This document shows positions 1 to 7,585 of a stretch of DNA of 47,181 bases, one piece after another (within the stretch, counting starts at the first letter, position 1; each line of letters starts with the position of its first letter). Source of the stretch: an uncultured Litoreibacter sp. GTDB lineage: Bacteria; Pseudomonadota; Alphaproteobacteria; Rhodobacterales; Rhodobacteraceae. Location: positions 1 to 47,181 of the forward strand of contig CALHHY010000011.1 in the NCBI GenBank assembly GCA_938030665.1, given 5' to 3'. The notes beneath the pieces are model-generated. The model saw nothing but the letters and a program-made list of their open reading frames with translations, had not been told where the DNA came from and ran no database searches. The position numbers were made by a program, and so were the translations under genes.

Positions 1-2
1 AG

Positions 3-758
3 GGCGGCGCGGTGCCTGCCACCATCGCTGTGCTCCATGGTCAGCTGCATATCGGGCTGGAGGACGCGCAGCTTGAAACGCTGGCACAACGCCCTGACGC
101 GCTGAAGCTGTCACGCGCCGATATGGCGATCTGCATGGCCACAGGCGGCACTGGTGCCACTACGGTCGCGGCCACGATGATCGGCGCACGGCTTGCAGGG
201 ATATCGGTCTTTGCCACGGGCGGCATCGGCGGCGTGCATCGGGGCGCAGAGCTTGATTTCGACATCTCCGCCGACCTGCAGGAGCTGGCGCAAACCCCGG
301 TGACTGTCGTGGCTGCAGGGGCCAAGGCGATCCTCGATATCCCGAAAACGCTGGAGGTGCTTGAAACCCTGGGCGTGCCGGTCATCGCTTTTGGGCAAGA
401 CAGCTTGCCTGCGTTCTGGTCGTCAACATCAGAAATCGCGGCACCGCTGCGGCTTGATACGGCGGATGAGATCGCGAAAGCCCATCAGATGCGCGCGGCC
501 CTTGGCCTGCCGGGGGGCCAGCTGATCGCGAACCCCGTGCCAGGCGCCGACGAGATCCCCACCGGCGAAATCACCCCTATGATCGAGCAGGCGCTTACCG
601 AGGCCCACGCCCAGAAAATCACAGGCAAACCTGTCACGCCCTTCCTGCTGCAACGCATTTTCGAGCTGACCGAAGGCCGGTCGCTGGCCACCAATATTTC
701 ACTTGTGCGCAACAATGCCCGGCTTGCTGCTGAAATTGCCTGCGCATTGAGCAGCTAA
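3..758 (+). CDS. psuG: Pseudouridine-5'-phosphate glycosidase, 5' end cut by window
   Basis: PsuG reversibly cleaves pseudouridine 5'-phosphate to uracil and ribose 5-phosphate in pseudouridine salvage. The frame is open from the window edge (GGAVPATIAVL), so the GTG at position 12 is an internal valine codon and roughly the first 50-60 residues are missing; the family is about 300 residues long. Visible family signatures are the GGTGATTVAAT stretch, ATGGIGGVHRG, and AGAKAILDIPKTLE, whose lysine matches the Schiff-base lysine region of the family. The C-terminal NISLVRNNARLAAEIA helix is also typical. The partner kinase gene psuK would be expected upstream, outside the window. The next gene is about 100 bases downstream on the same strand and unrelated. 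Confidence 0.93.
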   Translation, partial: GGAVPATIAVLHGQLHIGLEDAQLETLAQRPDALKLSRADMAICMATGGTGATTVAATMIGARLAGISVFATGGIGGVHRGAELDFDISADLQELAQTPVTVVAAGAKAILDIPKTLEVLETLGVPVIAFGQDSLPAFWSSTSEIAAPLRLDTADEIAKAHQMRAALGLPGGQLIANPVPGADEIPTGEITPMIEQALTEAHAQKITGKPVTPFLLQRIFELTEGRSLATNISLVRNNARLAAEIACALSS

Positions 759-862
759 CACAGTTAACCACGGGTAATTGCACCAGGAAACGGGCGCGCG
801 CGCTTGTACCCCTGCAGGCAAGACCCTAGGTTGACTCGAATTCATCCAGAGTAGCCAATCCA

Positions 863-1597
863 TTGACGCCTGAAGACAACGCCTCCGTCCCTGCACCGCG
901 CGTCCGCCGCCCGGGCCTGTTCGCGCGACTGCGCGGCAACTTCCTGGCGGGGTTGATCGTCATTGCGCCGATCGGCATGACGCTGTGGCTGATCTGGACC
1001 GTGGTGGGCTGGATTGACAGCTGGGTCTGGCCGTTCATACCCGACACCTACCAGCCCGAGGCGCTTGTAAACTGGGCGCTTGGCAACCCGGAGGAGCCGG
1101 TCAGCGTCAATGTGCGCGGCATCGGCGTCGTCATCTTCCTGCTTTTCACTGTGTTTGTGGGGTTCATCACCAAGGGCTTCCTGGGCCGGTCGTTGCTCAG
1201 ATGGGGCGAAGGCTTGGTCGACCGCATGCCGGTGGTCCGCTCCATCTATTCCGGGGTCAAGCAGATCGCGGAGACGGTGTTTTCGCAGCGCGACACTTCC
1301 TTTGACCGCGCCTGCCTTGTGGAATACCCGCGTCGTGGCATCTGGGCGATTGCGTTTGTGTCAACAACTGCCAAGGGCGAGATCGCGTCAGGCATCCCGG
1401 TAGAGGAGCAAAAGGTCTCCGTCTTCCTGCCGACCACGCCGAACCCGACCTCGGGCTTTTTGCTGTTCGTCCCGAAATCTGACATTGTCGAGCTTGATAT
1501 GTCGGTCGAGGATGCGGCGAAACTGGTGATCTCGGCAGGGTTGGTCTACCCTAACAGCAAAGACCCATCCGAGCCCCCGAAGCTTGCCGCCGAATAG
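863..1597 (+). CDS. DUF502 family inner-membrane protein
   Basis: A 244-residue protein of the DUF502 family; the family has no settled biochemical role. After a basic N-terminus come two hydrophobic segments (about residues 26-50 and 84-104), then a soluble region with the family's conserved PVVRSIYSGVKQ stretch near residue 125 and a TTPNPTSGFLLFVP block near residue 190. The start is TTG: no ATG or GTG lies in frame between it and the preceding gene that would fit better, and an AGAGTAG purine stretch precedes it. It ends two bases before the stop codon of the convergent gene at 1600. Membrane location is clear; function is not. Confidence 0.88.
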   Translation: MTPEDNASVPAPRVRRPGLFARLRGNFLAGLIVIAPIGMTLWLIWTVVGWIDSWVWPFIPDTYQPEALVNWALGNPEEPVSVNVRGIGVVIFLLFTVFVGFITKGFLGRSLLRWGEGLVDRMPVVRSIYSGVKQIAETVFSQRDTSFDRACLVEYPRRGIWAIAFVSTTAKGEIASGIPVEEQKVSVFLPTTPNPTSGFLLFVPKSDIVELDMSVEDAAKLVISAGLVYPNSKDPSEPPKLAAE

Positions 1598-1599
1598 GC

Positions 1600-3219
1600 T
1601 TAAGGCTGGCGCTTGAGCCAGCCCCGGTAATGCACGACGAACCCGGCAAGAGGCGCTGACAGCCGGACGGAAAAGTTGAACCGGCCTTCCGCCTCGAACT
1701 CCTCCGTCTCCGAGATGGGCAGCATCACACGCGGGATCGGTATGCCCAGAAACCAGCCTTTTTCCACCTGCATCCCCATGCGGCCCTCGGTCAGCGGCAA
1801 GGACAGCTCGAAGGTGAAGGGGCCGAAACGCTCGTGCAGGCTGGCAGGGCCGGCATAGGACAGCTTGGACAGGAAGCGATTGCCGCCAAAATCGCGGCGC
1901 CAGATTTCGCGGTCCCCGATACGCTCCATTACTACCGTGACGGCCACATCGGGGGCGGCGGGCGGAAACCTGAAAAGTGCTGCCACCAGCATTGCCAGCC
2001 GCCCCTGCCCCCGCTCTACGCTCCCGCGCCCTGTCATGACATGGCGGTCCCAAAGATCATGGCCGTGCCGGAAGGAAGGTGGCATGGTCGCCCAGACCTC
2101 CGGCCCCAAAGCCCGTTGGAAAAGCGGCGGATGCGCCTCTTCGCTTTGCTCAATCACCGCGCCGAGCGCTTTCAGTTCAGCCTCCGCCGCGTCAAGAGAA
2201 ATGGCGCGAAGCGCCGGTCGCGCGCCTGCCGGAACGTCGCCCTTTGTGAGCTGCCGGATCACCAGCAAGGCAGGCAATGCCGGCACCTTAGGCCCCTGCC
2301 CCCGCCCAAGCGTGAAACGCCATCTGCGGATGAGGGGCCGCCCCTCCGACGTGCGACCCGCGACGACCACCACCATGCCGCCCCTGTCCGAGCCGAAACC
2401 GCGCAATAGGTCGGCCCCCCAGCCGAGCGGGGCCACAAAGCGATCAAGCCGCGGCAGCAGACCAAGGCGATGCAGCCAGCCCAGGACCCGCAACCCGTGA
2501 TGCATGACCGGCAGCTCCAACCCCGCCCAGAACCGGACGGACCGCGCGCCATAGGCTTTCGGAAACAGCATCAGGTCCGGCACGGAAATAGGCGAGGCGG
2601 CCCTTGTTAGGCCGCCCGGCAGCTTGAACCTTTTGACCGGGCCCCATGCTGTGGTGTCGACCCATGCCCCGCCGCGCCATTGGGTCAGCGGGCGTCCGAC
2701 CTGCTGCAGGATCGCCCGCATAACCGACCGGCCGCGAGGCGCGCGGTTGCCGGGCAGAATGGCCGTCTCGATCAGGGCGATTTCGTCGACGTCGCCGCGC
2801 AGAGCCTGAACCACCGCGCTGCTGAGCGCAGGGACGGAGGACAGACCGGAAAGCGCCACGACACCTTGCCCACGCGCCATCGCGTCCAATGCGAAGATCG
2901 AGGCGGTGAAGGCCGCATCATCGGACAGGTCCAGGTAGTGGCATCGCTTCGCAACCACAGCTTCTGGCAAGGCCAATCCGGTGCTGTCCTGAAACGGCCC
3001 CGCCGCGTCCACGCAGATATCGCCCGGATCAAGATGCTGCGTCACGGTAGCCGGCGTGTCTCGGTCCGCTTTGACCGCCTTGCCGCCATGCTTGGTCGCA
3101 AAGCTTTGCGCGACCTCAAGCCTGCGGCCCGCGATGATGACCGCCACCCCATCACGCAGCAACATCTGCGCCAGCCTTCCCCCGAAAACGCCGTAGCCGC
3201 CAAGGATCAGGACCTTCAT
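1600..3219 (-). CDS. Saccharopine-dehydrogenase-like NAD(P)-binding protein with DUF4166 domain
   Basis: A 539-residue protein. The N-terminus has a Rossmann fold (GGYGVFGGRLAQ, then AGR about 20 residues later) followed by the VDAAGPF stretch of the saccharopine dehydrogenase NADP-binding family. The C-terminal part, from about residue 370, resembles DUF4166 (RHGHDLWDRHVMTGRG; later ending VVHYRGWLKRQP). The combination suggests a membrane-associated oxidoreductase; the substrate is unknown. The frame is open further upstream, but MKVLILGGYG is the natural start because its ATG overlaps the stop codon of the upstream DCC gene (ATGA), implying translational coupling. No catalytic lysine-pathway neighbours are present, so this is unlikely to be lysine biosynthesis. 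Confidence 0.82.
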   Translation of the reverse strand: MKVLILGGYGVFGGRLAQMLLRDGVAVIIAGRRLEVAQSFATKHGGKAVKADRDTPATVTQHLDPGDICVDAAGPFQDSTGLALPEAVVAKRCHYLDLSDDAAFTASIFALDAMARGQGVVALSGLSSVPALSSAVVQALRGDVDEIALIETAILPGNRAPRGRSVMRAILQQVGRPLTQWRGGAWVDTTAWGPVKRFKLPGGLTRAASPISVPDLMLFPKAYGARSVRFWAGLELPVMHHGLRVLGWLHRLGLLPRLDRFVAPLGWGADLLRGFGSDRGGMVVVVAGRTSEGRPLIRRWRFTLGRGQGPKVPALPALLVIRQLTKGDVPAGARPALRAISLDAAEAELKALGAVIEQSEEAHPPLFQRALGPEVWATMPPSFRHGHDLWDRHVMTGRGSVERGQGRLAMLVAALFRFPPAAPDVAVTVVMERIGDREIWRRDFGGNRFLSKLSYAGPASLHERFGPFTFELSLPLTEGRMGMQVEKGWFLGIPIPRVMLPISETEEFEAEGRFNFSVRLSAPLAGFVVHYRGWLKRQP

Positions 3220-3674
3220 TGCAGCAGCCGCGCCTGCACGGCGGGGTCGGGCATGGCGCATAGGTCCGCGCGGCCCATCAGCTTGTAGCGATTGCGCGCG
3301 ATCACACCGTAGGCCCAATCGCGCAAAGAGCGGGGCAGCAACCTCAAAGCGCCAAGCGCCCGCCACGTACCGCCCAGCTGTCGCCCCACGCGGATCATCG
3401 CGTCAACGGAGCCATGGGCCATGCCGTCTTCCAGAAACAGCCAGGAAAGCGGGTCCGCCGGGTCAATCCCGAAATGGCTCATCAATGCAGCCCCGAGCGG
3501 GGATTGCAGCGGGATGATGCGGAACCGCGCGTCGCGATCGTTCCGCGCGATCCATGTGGCCCCCTTGGCGCAAAGCCCGCAGCTGGCATCCATGACGCAA
3601 ATCAGCCCGGCATCCGGGAAGTCCGGCACGTCGGGGTCATCACGCCATGTGAACGGGGATGGCTTTGGCTTCAT
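3216..3674 (-). CDS. DCC-family (DUF393) thiol-disulfide protein
   Basis: A 152-residue protein with the family motif DASCGLCAKG; Cys32 and Cys35 would form the redox pair of the DxxCxxC motif. DCC proteins are predicted thiol-disulfide oxidoreductases, mostly uncharacterised. The C-terminal part has the usual YGVIARNRYKLMG-type stretch. I chose the ATG at 3674, with AAAGG nine bases upstream, over a GTG six codons earlier. The stop overlaps the start of the next gene by ATGA, so this gene and the saccharopine-dehydrogenase-like gene form a two-gene operon. The pairing suggests a joint redox role, but that is inference only. Confidence 0.85.
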   Translation of the reverse strand: MKPKPSPFTWRDDPDVPDFPDAGLICVMDASCGLCAKGATWIARNDRDARFRIIPLQSPLGAALMSHFGIDPADPLSWLFLEDGMAHGSVDAMIRVGRQLGGTWRALGALRLLPRSLRDWAYGVIARNRYKLMGRADLCAMPDPAVQARLLQ

Positions 3675-3759
3675 CTCAGCGGCCTTTCTCACCCAGACCT
3701 AAGCAAAGCCTGCGCCCGATAAAGGGGCCGCGATGTCGCAGCCCCCATGTCGCTATCCG

Positions 3760-3876
3760 CTAGAATGCCCGCCGCACCGCCTGGCTGGCCTGTTTGACAT
3801 CCTCCGCCGCGCCTTCGACCGTATTGCACGCGGCCAATAGCCCGAGGGCGAGACAGAATACAAGTTTGCCGGTCAC
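3760..3876 (-). CDS. Entericidin EcnA/B-type small lipoprotein
   Basis: A 38-residue reading frame with a GTG start: VTGKLVFCLALGLLAACN, then a short tail rich in alanine, glutamate, lysine and glutamine ending VRRAF. It has a lysine near the N-terminus, a hydrophobic core and the lipobox LAAC with the lipidated cysteine at residue 17. The mature part (NTVEGAAEDVKQASQAV) is the typical entericidin form. Entericidins are small lipoproteins first described as a toxin/antidote pair in enteric bacteria; in alphaproteobacteria single copies are common and their role is unclear. The gene starts five bases after the stop of the solute-binding protein gene, and its ribosome binding site (GAAGAAGGA) consists of that gene's last codons. 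Confidence 0.85.
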   Translation of the reverse strand: MTGKLVFCLALGLLAACNTVEGAAEDVKQASQAVRRAF

Positions 3877-3881
3877 AGCGC

Positions 3882-5699
3882 CTATCCTTCTTCTTCCACC
3901 CACCAAACGTCCGGCAGGTAACCCGGCCAGTCGCCATAGGCGGGCACCACGTCGGGGCGTTTCATCTTTTTGTCATGGGCCAGCCGGGAAATCGGCGAAT
4001 GCCAGATCGGCACCACATAGCGGCCCGCCATCAGCATCCGGTCGAGCGCTTTGACGGCGGCCACATAATCCTCCCGGTTTTCAGAGGTCAGCATCTTCTG
4101 CACCATCGCGTCGATCGCTGGAACCTTGATCCCGGCGATATTGCGCGAGCCGTTAATCTCGGCGGCCTCCATCCCCCAATAGGCCAGTTGCTCGTTGCCG
4201 GGACTGAGCGACAACCCGCGGGTGGTGTAGGTCATGTCGAAATCGAAATTGTCGATCCGCTCGTTATATTGCGCGCTGTCGATGGTTTCGACATTGGCGA
4301 AAACGCCGATCCGCTCCAGGGCCTGCGTGTAGATGTTCAGGATCGCCGCGATCTCGGCGCTGCCGGTCTGAGTCAGGATCGTGAAGGTCAACGGCTTGCC
4401 TGTGCTTGAGGTCATCACCCCGTCCTTGAAGGTCCAGCCGGCCTCGGCCAGCAGATCTTGGGCGCGGGCGATGCCCGCCCTGTTGCGCGCCGTCCCGTCT
4501 GAGACAGGCAGGCTGTAGCCGCCAAGCGCGCCGGGCAACAACGCCCCTTCATAGGGCTCCAGCATCTCGCGCACGCGCCCCTCAGCCGGGCCATGATCCA
4601 TGCCCAGCACCGAGTTCGAGAAATACGAGGTGATGCGTGGCTGGTCCCCACCATTGACCTTGTCGTTGATGAACTCGAAGTTGAAGGCTTGGATCATCGC
4701 CTCGCGAACACGCCAATCGCTGAACATATCGCGCCGCGTGTTCATCGCAAAACCCGCAATGCCGGAGGGGCGCTGATGCGGGATCTCGGCTTTGACCACT
4801 TCGCCCGAGGTCACACGGGCGAAATCAAACTGCTGATCCCATTTCTGCGCGTTGGTCTCCCGGTGGGAGGTCAGTGCGCCGGCTTTGAAGGCCTCAAACA
4901 TCGCAGTGCCGTCGGCGAAGAACTCCATACGGATTTCATCCACCCGCATCGTGCCACGCCGGAAAGGAACGTCCTTGCCCCAGTAGTCGGGGTTGCGCTT
5001 GAGGGTAACAAACCGGCCCGCCTCGAAATCCTCAATCACGTAAGGAGCAGTTGATATCGGCACCTCGGCAAGCCCGCTATCGGTGAAATCCTTCCCCTCC
5101 CATTGCCCCTTCTTGAGCACCGGGCGCAGGCCCATGATCAGCGCCAGTTCCCGGTCCTCGACGTTGAACGTGATCTTGACGGAGCGCGGCCCGGTCTGCG
5201 CGATATCGGCCACCTTGGCCCAGCTGCCGCGATAGCGACCATGACCCTCGGTGCCCAAAGTCTCGTAAGACCAGATCACGTCCTCCACGGTGACGGGGCT
5301 GCCGTCAGAGAACCGCGCCTCCTCCCGCAGGACAAATTCCACGGAATCGCCCGCGTCACTGACCTCAATCGATTCGGCAAGCAGGCCGTAAAGGGTGAAG
5401 GGCTCGTCCAGCGACCGGCCCATCAGGCTTTCATAGGCCAGGAAGCGCAGCTGCCACGGCACCCGGCCTTTCTGGATATGCGGGTTAAGCGAATCAAAGC
5501 TGCCCACCTCCCCCGCCGAGACGCTGCCGCCATAAGGGGCATCGACATTCACATAGGGCAGGGACACAAAATCTGGGGGAAGCGCGGGTTCACCATACAT
5601 AGCAATGCCATGCTGGGGTTCCGCCCAGACCACCGAGGCCGAAAAACACGCTGCCGCGATCACCGTTGCCTGCAGGTTTTGGAAAAAGACTGATCTCAT
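3882..5699 (-). CDS. ABC transporter substrate-binding protein, family 5 (YejA-like)
   Basis: A 605-residue periplasmic binding protein of the SBP_bac_5 family (peptides and related solutes). Residues 1-26 form a signal peptide ending VVWA. The mature start (EPQHGIAMYGEPALPPDF) and the stretch FDSLNPHIQKG resemble YejA, the binding protein of the YejABEF peptide/microcin C importer. Later stretches such as FRRGTMRVDEIRMEFFADGTAMFEAFKAG fit the same group. The start ATG follows GAGGGAGTG. No permease or ATPase gene is adjacent: downstream is the entericidin gene, upstream the small-RNA candidate. It therefore either serves a transporter encoded elsewhere or has been separated from its operon. 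The exact ligand cannot be read from the sequence. Confidence 0.88.
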   Translation of the reverse strand: MRSVFFQNLQATVIAAACFSASVVWAEPQHGIAMYGEPALPPDFVSLPYVNVDAPYGGSVSAGEVGSFDSLNPHIQKGRVPWQLRFLAYESLMGRSLDEPFTLYGLLAESIEVSDAGDSVEFVLREEARFSDGSPVTVEDVIWSYETLGTEGHGRYRGSWAKVADIAQTGPRSVKITFNVEDRELALIMGLRPVLKKGQWEGKDFTDSGLAEVPISTAPYVIEDFEAGRFVTLKRNPDYWGKDVPFRRGTMRVDEIRMEFFADGTAMFEAFKAGALTSHRETNAQKWDQQFDFARVTSGEVVKAEIPHQRPSGIAGFAMNTRRDMFSDWRVREAMIQAFNFEFINDKVNGGDQPRITSYFSNSVLGMDHGPAEGRVREMLEPYEGALLPGALGGYSLPVSDGTARNRAGIARAQDLLAEAGWTFKDGVMTSSTGKPLTFTILTQTGSAEIAAILNIYTQALERIGVFANVETIDSAQYNERIDNFDFDMTYTTRGLSLSPGNEQLAYWGMEAAEINGSRNIAGIKVPAIDAMVQKMLTSENREDYVAAVKALDRMLMAGRYVVPIWHSPISRLAHDKKMKRPDVVPAYGDWPGYLPDVWWVEEEG

Positions 5700-5778
5700 C
5701 TTGGCAACACTCCCTCATGCTTCTTTTATTGTTGCCTGTAAGGGTAATCCGGCTTTCTGGCCGTTACAAACTTTTAAC

Positions 5779-5807
5779 TTGGCGAGGGGCAAGTCGTTGC
5801 TTATAAA
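5779..5807 (+). promoter_or_regulatory. Sigma70-type promoter of the candidate small RNA
   Basis: TTGGCG at 5779-5784 and TATAAA at 5802-5807 are separated by exactly 17 bases. This is one of the best housekeeping-type promoters visible by eye in the window. No protein gene lies downstream on this strand before the terminator at 5861-5890. The predicted start is near 5814. Confidence 0.55.
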
Positions 5808-5813
5808 GGGGTT

Positions 5814-5890
5814 ACTGCTCGATAGGTTTCTTGCCTGTATGAAACCTGCCTCAATAACTTAACGCCAGCTTCGTGCTGGCGTTTTTTTTT
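5814..5890 (+). ncRNA. Candidate trans-acting small RNA, about 77 nt
   Basis: This unit lies between two leftward genes (the YejA-like gene and the RTX gene), yet it reads rightward. It consists of a promoter, a first perfect hairpin (AGGTTTC 5824-5830 with GAAACCT 5841-5847, ten-base loop containing TTGCCTG), a short single-stranded linker (5848-5860), and a rho-independent terminator hairpin with nine T residues. No credible open reading frame fits inside. Size and layout are those of a typical Hfq-dependent small RNA. I do not recognise it as a named family. The 5' end is predicted from the promoter only. Confidence 0.5.
5861..5890 (+). terminator. Rho-independent terminator
   Basis: ACGCCAGC (5862-5869) pairs perfectly with GCTGGCGT (5875-5882) around a five-base TTCGT loop, followed by an uninterrupted run of T to 5890. 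The T run fixes the direction as rightward, so it cannot serve either flanking leftward gene. Confidence 0.85.
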
Positions 5891-5923
5891 GGCCAATCGT
5901 GATGGCGTTTCGCCGCAGCGCCG

Positions 5924-5958
5924 AAAATAAAAGGGCCGCCGTTTCGGGCGACCCTTTG
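5924..5958 (-). terminator. Terminator of the RTX gene
   Basis: On the minus strand AAAGGGTCGCC pairs with GGCGGCCCTTT (one G-U pair) and is followed by TTTTATTTT. It lies about 30 bases past the RTX stop codon and is well placed to end that transcript. Confidence 0.7.
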
Positions 5959-5985
5959 CATGAATTGCAGTCGTCCGGCTCCGGC

Positions 5986-7422
5986 CTAGAAGGTCATCGC
6001 GGCGTAGCCGTCCGTCTCGTGGAAATGAGCCACCGTCAGGTCGGCCAGGTCGACATTTCGCAAGGTGATCTTGTACATGTCACCGCCGTCCTCGGTCAGA
6101 TCAAGAACCGATCTGGACCCCATCTGGGTTGCATTGGCGATGAAGAAGTCAAACTGCTCCGCCGCGCTGCGCATATCGGCCTGCACGATCGCCAGGCTGT
6201 CTTCGGCCAGGTTGAAGTCGCGCACCAGCATGTCCGTGGGGCCACCGACGCTTTCGGTCGTGAACTCGAACCGGTCCGCATCGGCCCCGCCGGTCAGGAT
6301 ATCGCGCCCGGCGGCTGCCTGCAGCAGGTCCGCGCCAGCGCCGCCGTTCAGCCGCTGATCACCAAACCCGGTCACCAGCTGGTCATTGCCCGTGCCGCCA
6401 TTGAGCCGGTCATTGCCGTCAAACGCGATCAGCAGGTCGTCGCCCGCCCCGCCACTGAGTATATCGTCGCCCGCGCCGCCATCGAGCTGATCATTGCCGC
6501 CAGAGCCTGTCAGCCGGTCATTGTCCTGCCCGCCATTCAAAACGTCATCGCCGCCGCCGCCATTGAGGATATCCTCGCCCGTATCACCATTGATGACATC
6601 ATTATCCGCGCCGCCATAAAGCCGGTCATTGCCGCCGCCACCTGAAATCAGGTCATCGCCAGCACCGCCATAGACCGTGTCATTGCCGGTTTCCGGGCCG
6701 AATGTGCTGTCGCCGTAAAGCCGGTCATTGCCACCCTGCCCGCGGATCACGTCATCGCCGTCGCCGCCTGTGACGAAGTCATCGCCCGCCCCCGCGCGGA
6801 TGTCATCAGCCCCCGCGCCGCCCTGAATGGCGTCAAAATCGCGGCCACCCTGGATCGTGTCATTGCCGTCCTCGCCGCGCAGCGTGTTACTGCCCGCCCG
6901 GCTAGTGATGATGTCATCGCCCGTGCCGCCATAGACATAGCTTTCGCCATTGCTTGCGGTCAGCGTGTCATTGCCTGCGCCCCCCTCAACAATCTGGACG
7001 CCGGTGCCCGTGCCAAGGAAAACGTCGTCGCCGCCCCGACCTTTGAAGCTGAACCCGCTGCTTTCGACCACATCAGCTGTCTCGGTCCCGTCGAAACTGG
7101 TCGTTGTGACCAGCTTGATCGTGTCGTTGATCCCGCTGAGCGCTGTGAAGTCTTCGCGGTCAAACCAGTTGGGGGTGAACGCGTTCAGCTCGGCCACGCT
7201 CAGGTTGACATCGACATAGGTCTGATACTGCCAAACGATCTCCCCATTGACGGAGGACCATGTCTCCGACCGGATTTGCGTGATCGTGCCGCTCATCAAA
7301 CCGCCGAACGGGTCCCATACGAGATCAGTGCCGGTGACGTAAACGCCCTGCCGTGGGCGATCATCGGGATACTCAATGCCGTAGAAAAGCCCCGTGTCGG
7401 TGATGTCGAAATATTGGTCCAT
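5986..7422 (-). CDS. RTX-type calcium-binding secreted protein
   Basis: A 478-residue acidic protein with no N-terminal signal peptide. Residues 1-110 are unique to this protein as far as I can tell. From about residue 120 to 390 there is a long run of glycine- and aspartate-rich nonapeptides of the GGxGxDxLx type (for example GGAGDDLISGGGGNDRLYGG), which form calcium-loaded beta rolls in RTX proteins. The end carries the usual hydrophobic and acidic C-terminal region (ESVGGPTDMLVRDFN onward), where type I secretion signals reside. No protease, lipase or other enzymatic domain is visible. The ATG at 7422 is preceded by GAGAGGG with good spacing; a start 13 codons earlier lacks one. No type I secretion genes are adjacent, so export would rely on a transporter elsewhere. 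Confidence 0.88.
   Translation of the reverse strand: MDQYFDITDTGLFYGIEYPDDRPRQGVYVTGTDLVWDPFGGLMSGTITQIRSETWSSVNGEIVWQYQTYVDVNLSVAELNAFTPNWFDREDFTALSGINDTIKLVTTTSFDGTETADVVESSGFSFKGRGGDDVFLGTGTGVQIVEGGAGNDTLTASNGESYVYGGTGDDIITSRAGSNTLRGEDGNDTIQGGRDFDAIQGGAGADDIRAGAGDDFVTGGDGDDVIRGQGGNDRLYGDSTFGPETGNDTVYGGAGDDLISGGGGNDRLYGGADNDVINGDTGEDILNGGGGDDVLNGGQDNDRLTGSGGNDQLDGGAGDDILSGGAGDDLLIAFDGNDRLNGGTGNDQLVTGFGDQRLNGGAGADLLQAAAGRDILTGGADADRFEFTTESVGGPTDMLVRDFNLAEDSLAIVQADMRSAAEQFDFFIANATQMGSRSVLDLTEDGGDMYKITLRNVDLADLTVAHFHETDGYAAMTF
6290..7060 (-). repeat. In-gene array of glycine/aspartate nonapeptide codons
   Basis: Degenerate 27-base units encode the GGxGxDxxx repeats of the RTX protein. They appear on the plus strand as recurring GCCGCC/GTCATTGCC blocks. 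The units are similar at the protein level but diverged at the nucleotide level, so this is not an unstable perfect tandem repeat. Confidence 0.85.
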
Positions 7423-7541
7423 GAATTTGCCCTCTCGTTTTTGTGATCGGAGATTTTTCATCGCAATGTGACGCCAATGTGTTCTGGTGGGGCGGCTTTG
7501 ATGACGTTTGCCGTCGGCGGGCGGTTGTCTTTCGCAGGCGC

Positions 7542-7557
7542 GGCATAGATAGATGCC
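7542..7557. promoter_or_regulatory. Inverted repeat upstream of bdhA
   Basis: GGCAT (7542-7546) and ATGCC (7553-7557) flank a six-base spacer 29 bases before the bdhA start, in the divergent region between bdhA and the RTX gene. It could be an operator or part of a leader; there is no further support. Confidence 0.25.
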
Positions 7558-7585
7558 ACAACTGCATCAAAAAGGATCATTAGCC

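Noticed and set aside
3220-3366. Extended N-terminus of the saccharopine-dehydrogenase-like protein (588 residues)
   Set aside because: The extra 49 residues lie wholly within the DCC gene in another frame and precede a perfect Rossmann start with ATGA coupling.
5899-6645. A 248-codon open frame on the plus strand opposite the RTX gene
   Set aside because: It is the antisense shadow of the repeat array, with monotonous VIAAAAIE-type repeats, no ribosome binding site and no family match.
6290-7060. Regularly spaced repeats that could suggest a CRISPR array
   Set aside because: Units are 27-base degenerate codon repeats in an open frame encoding GGxGxDxxx; there are no constant repeats with unique spacers.
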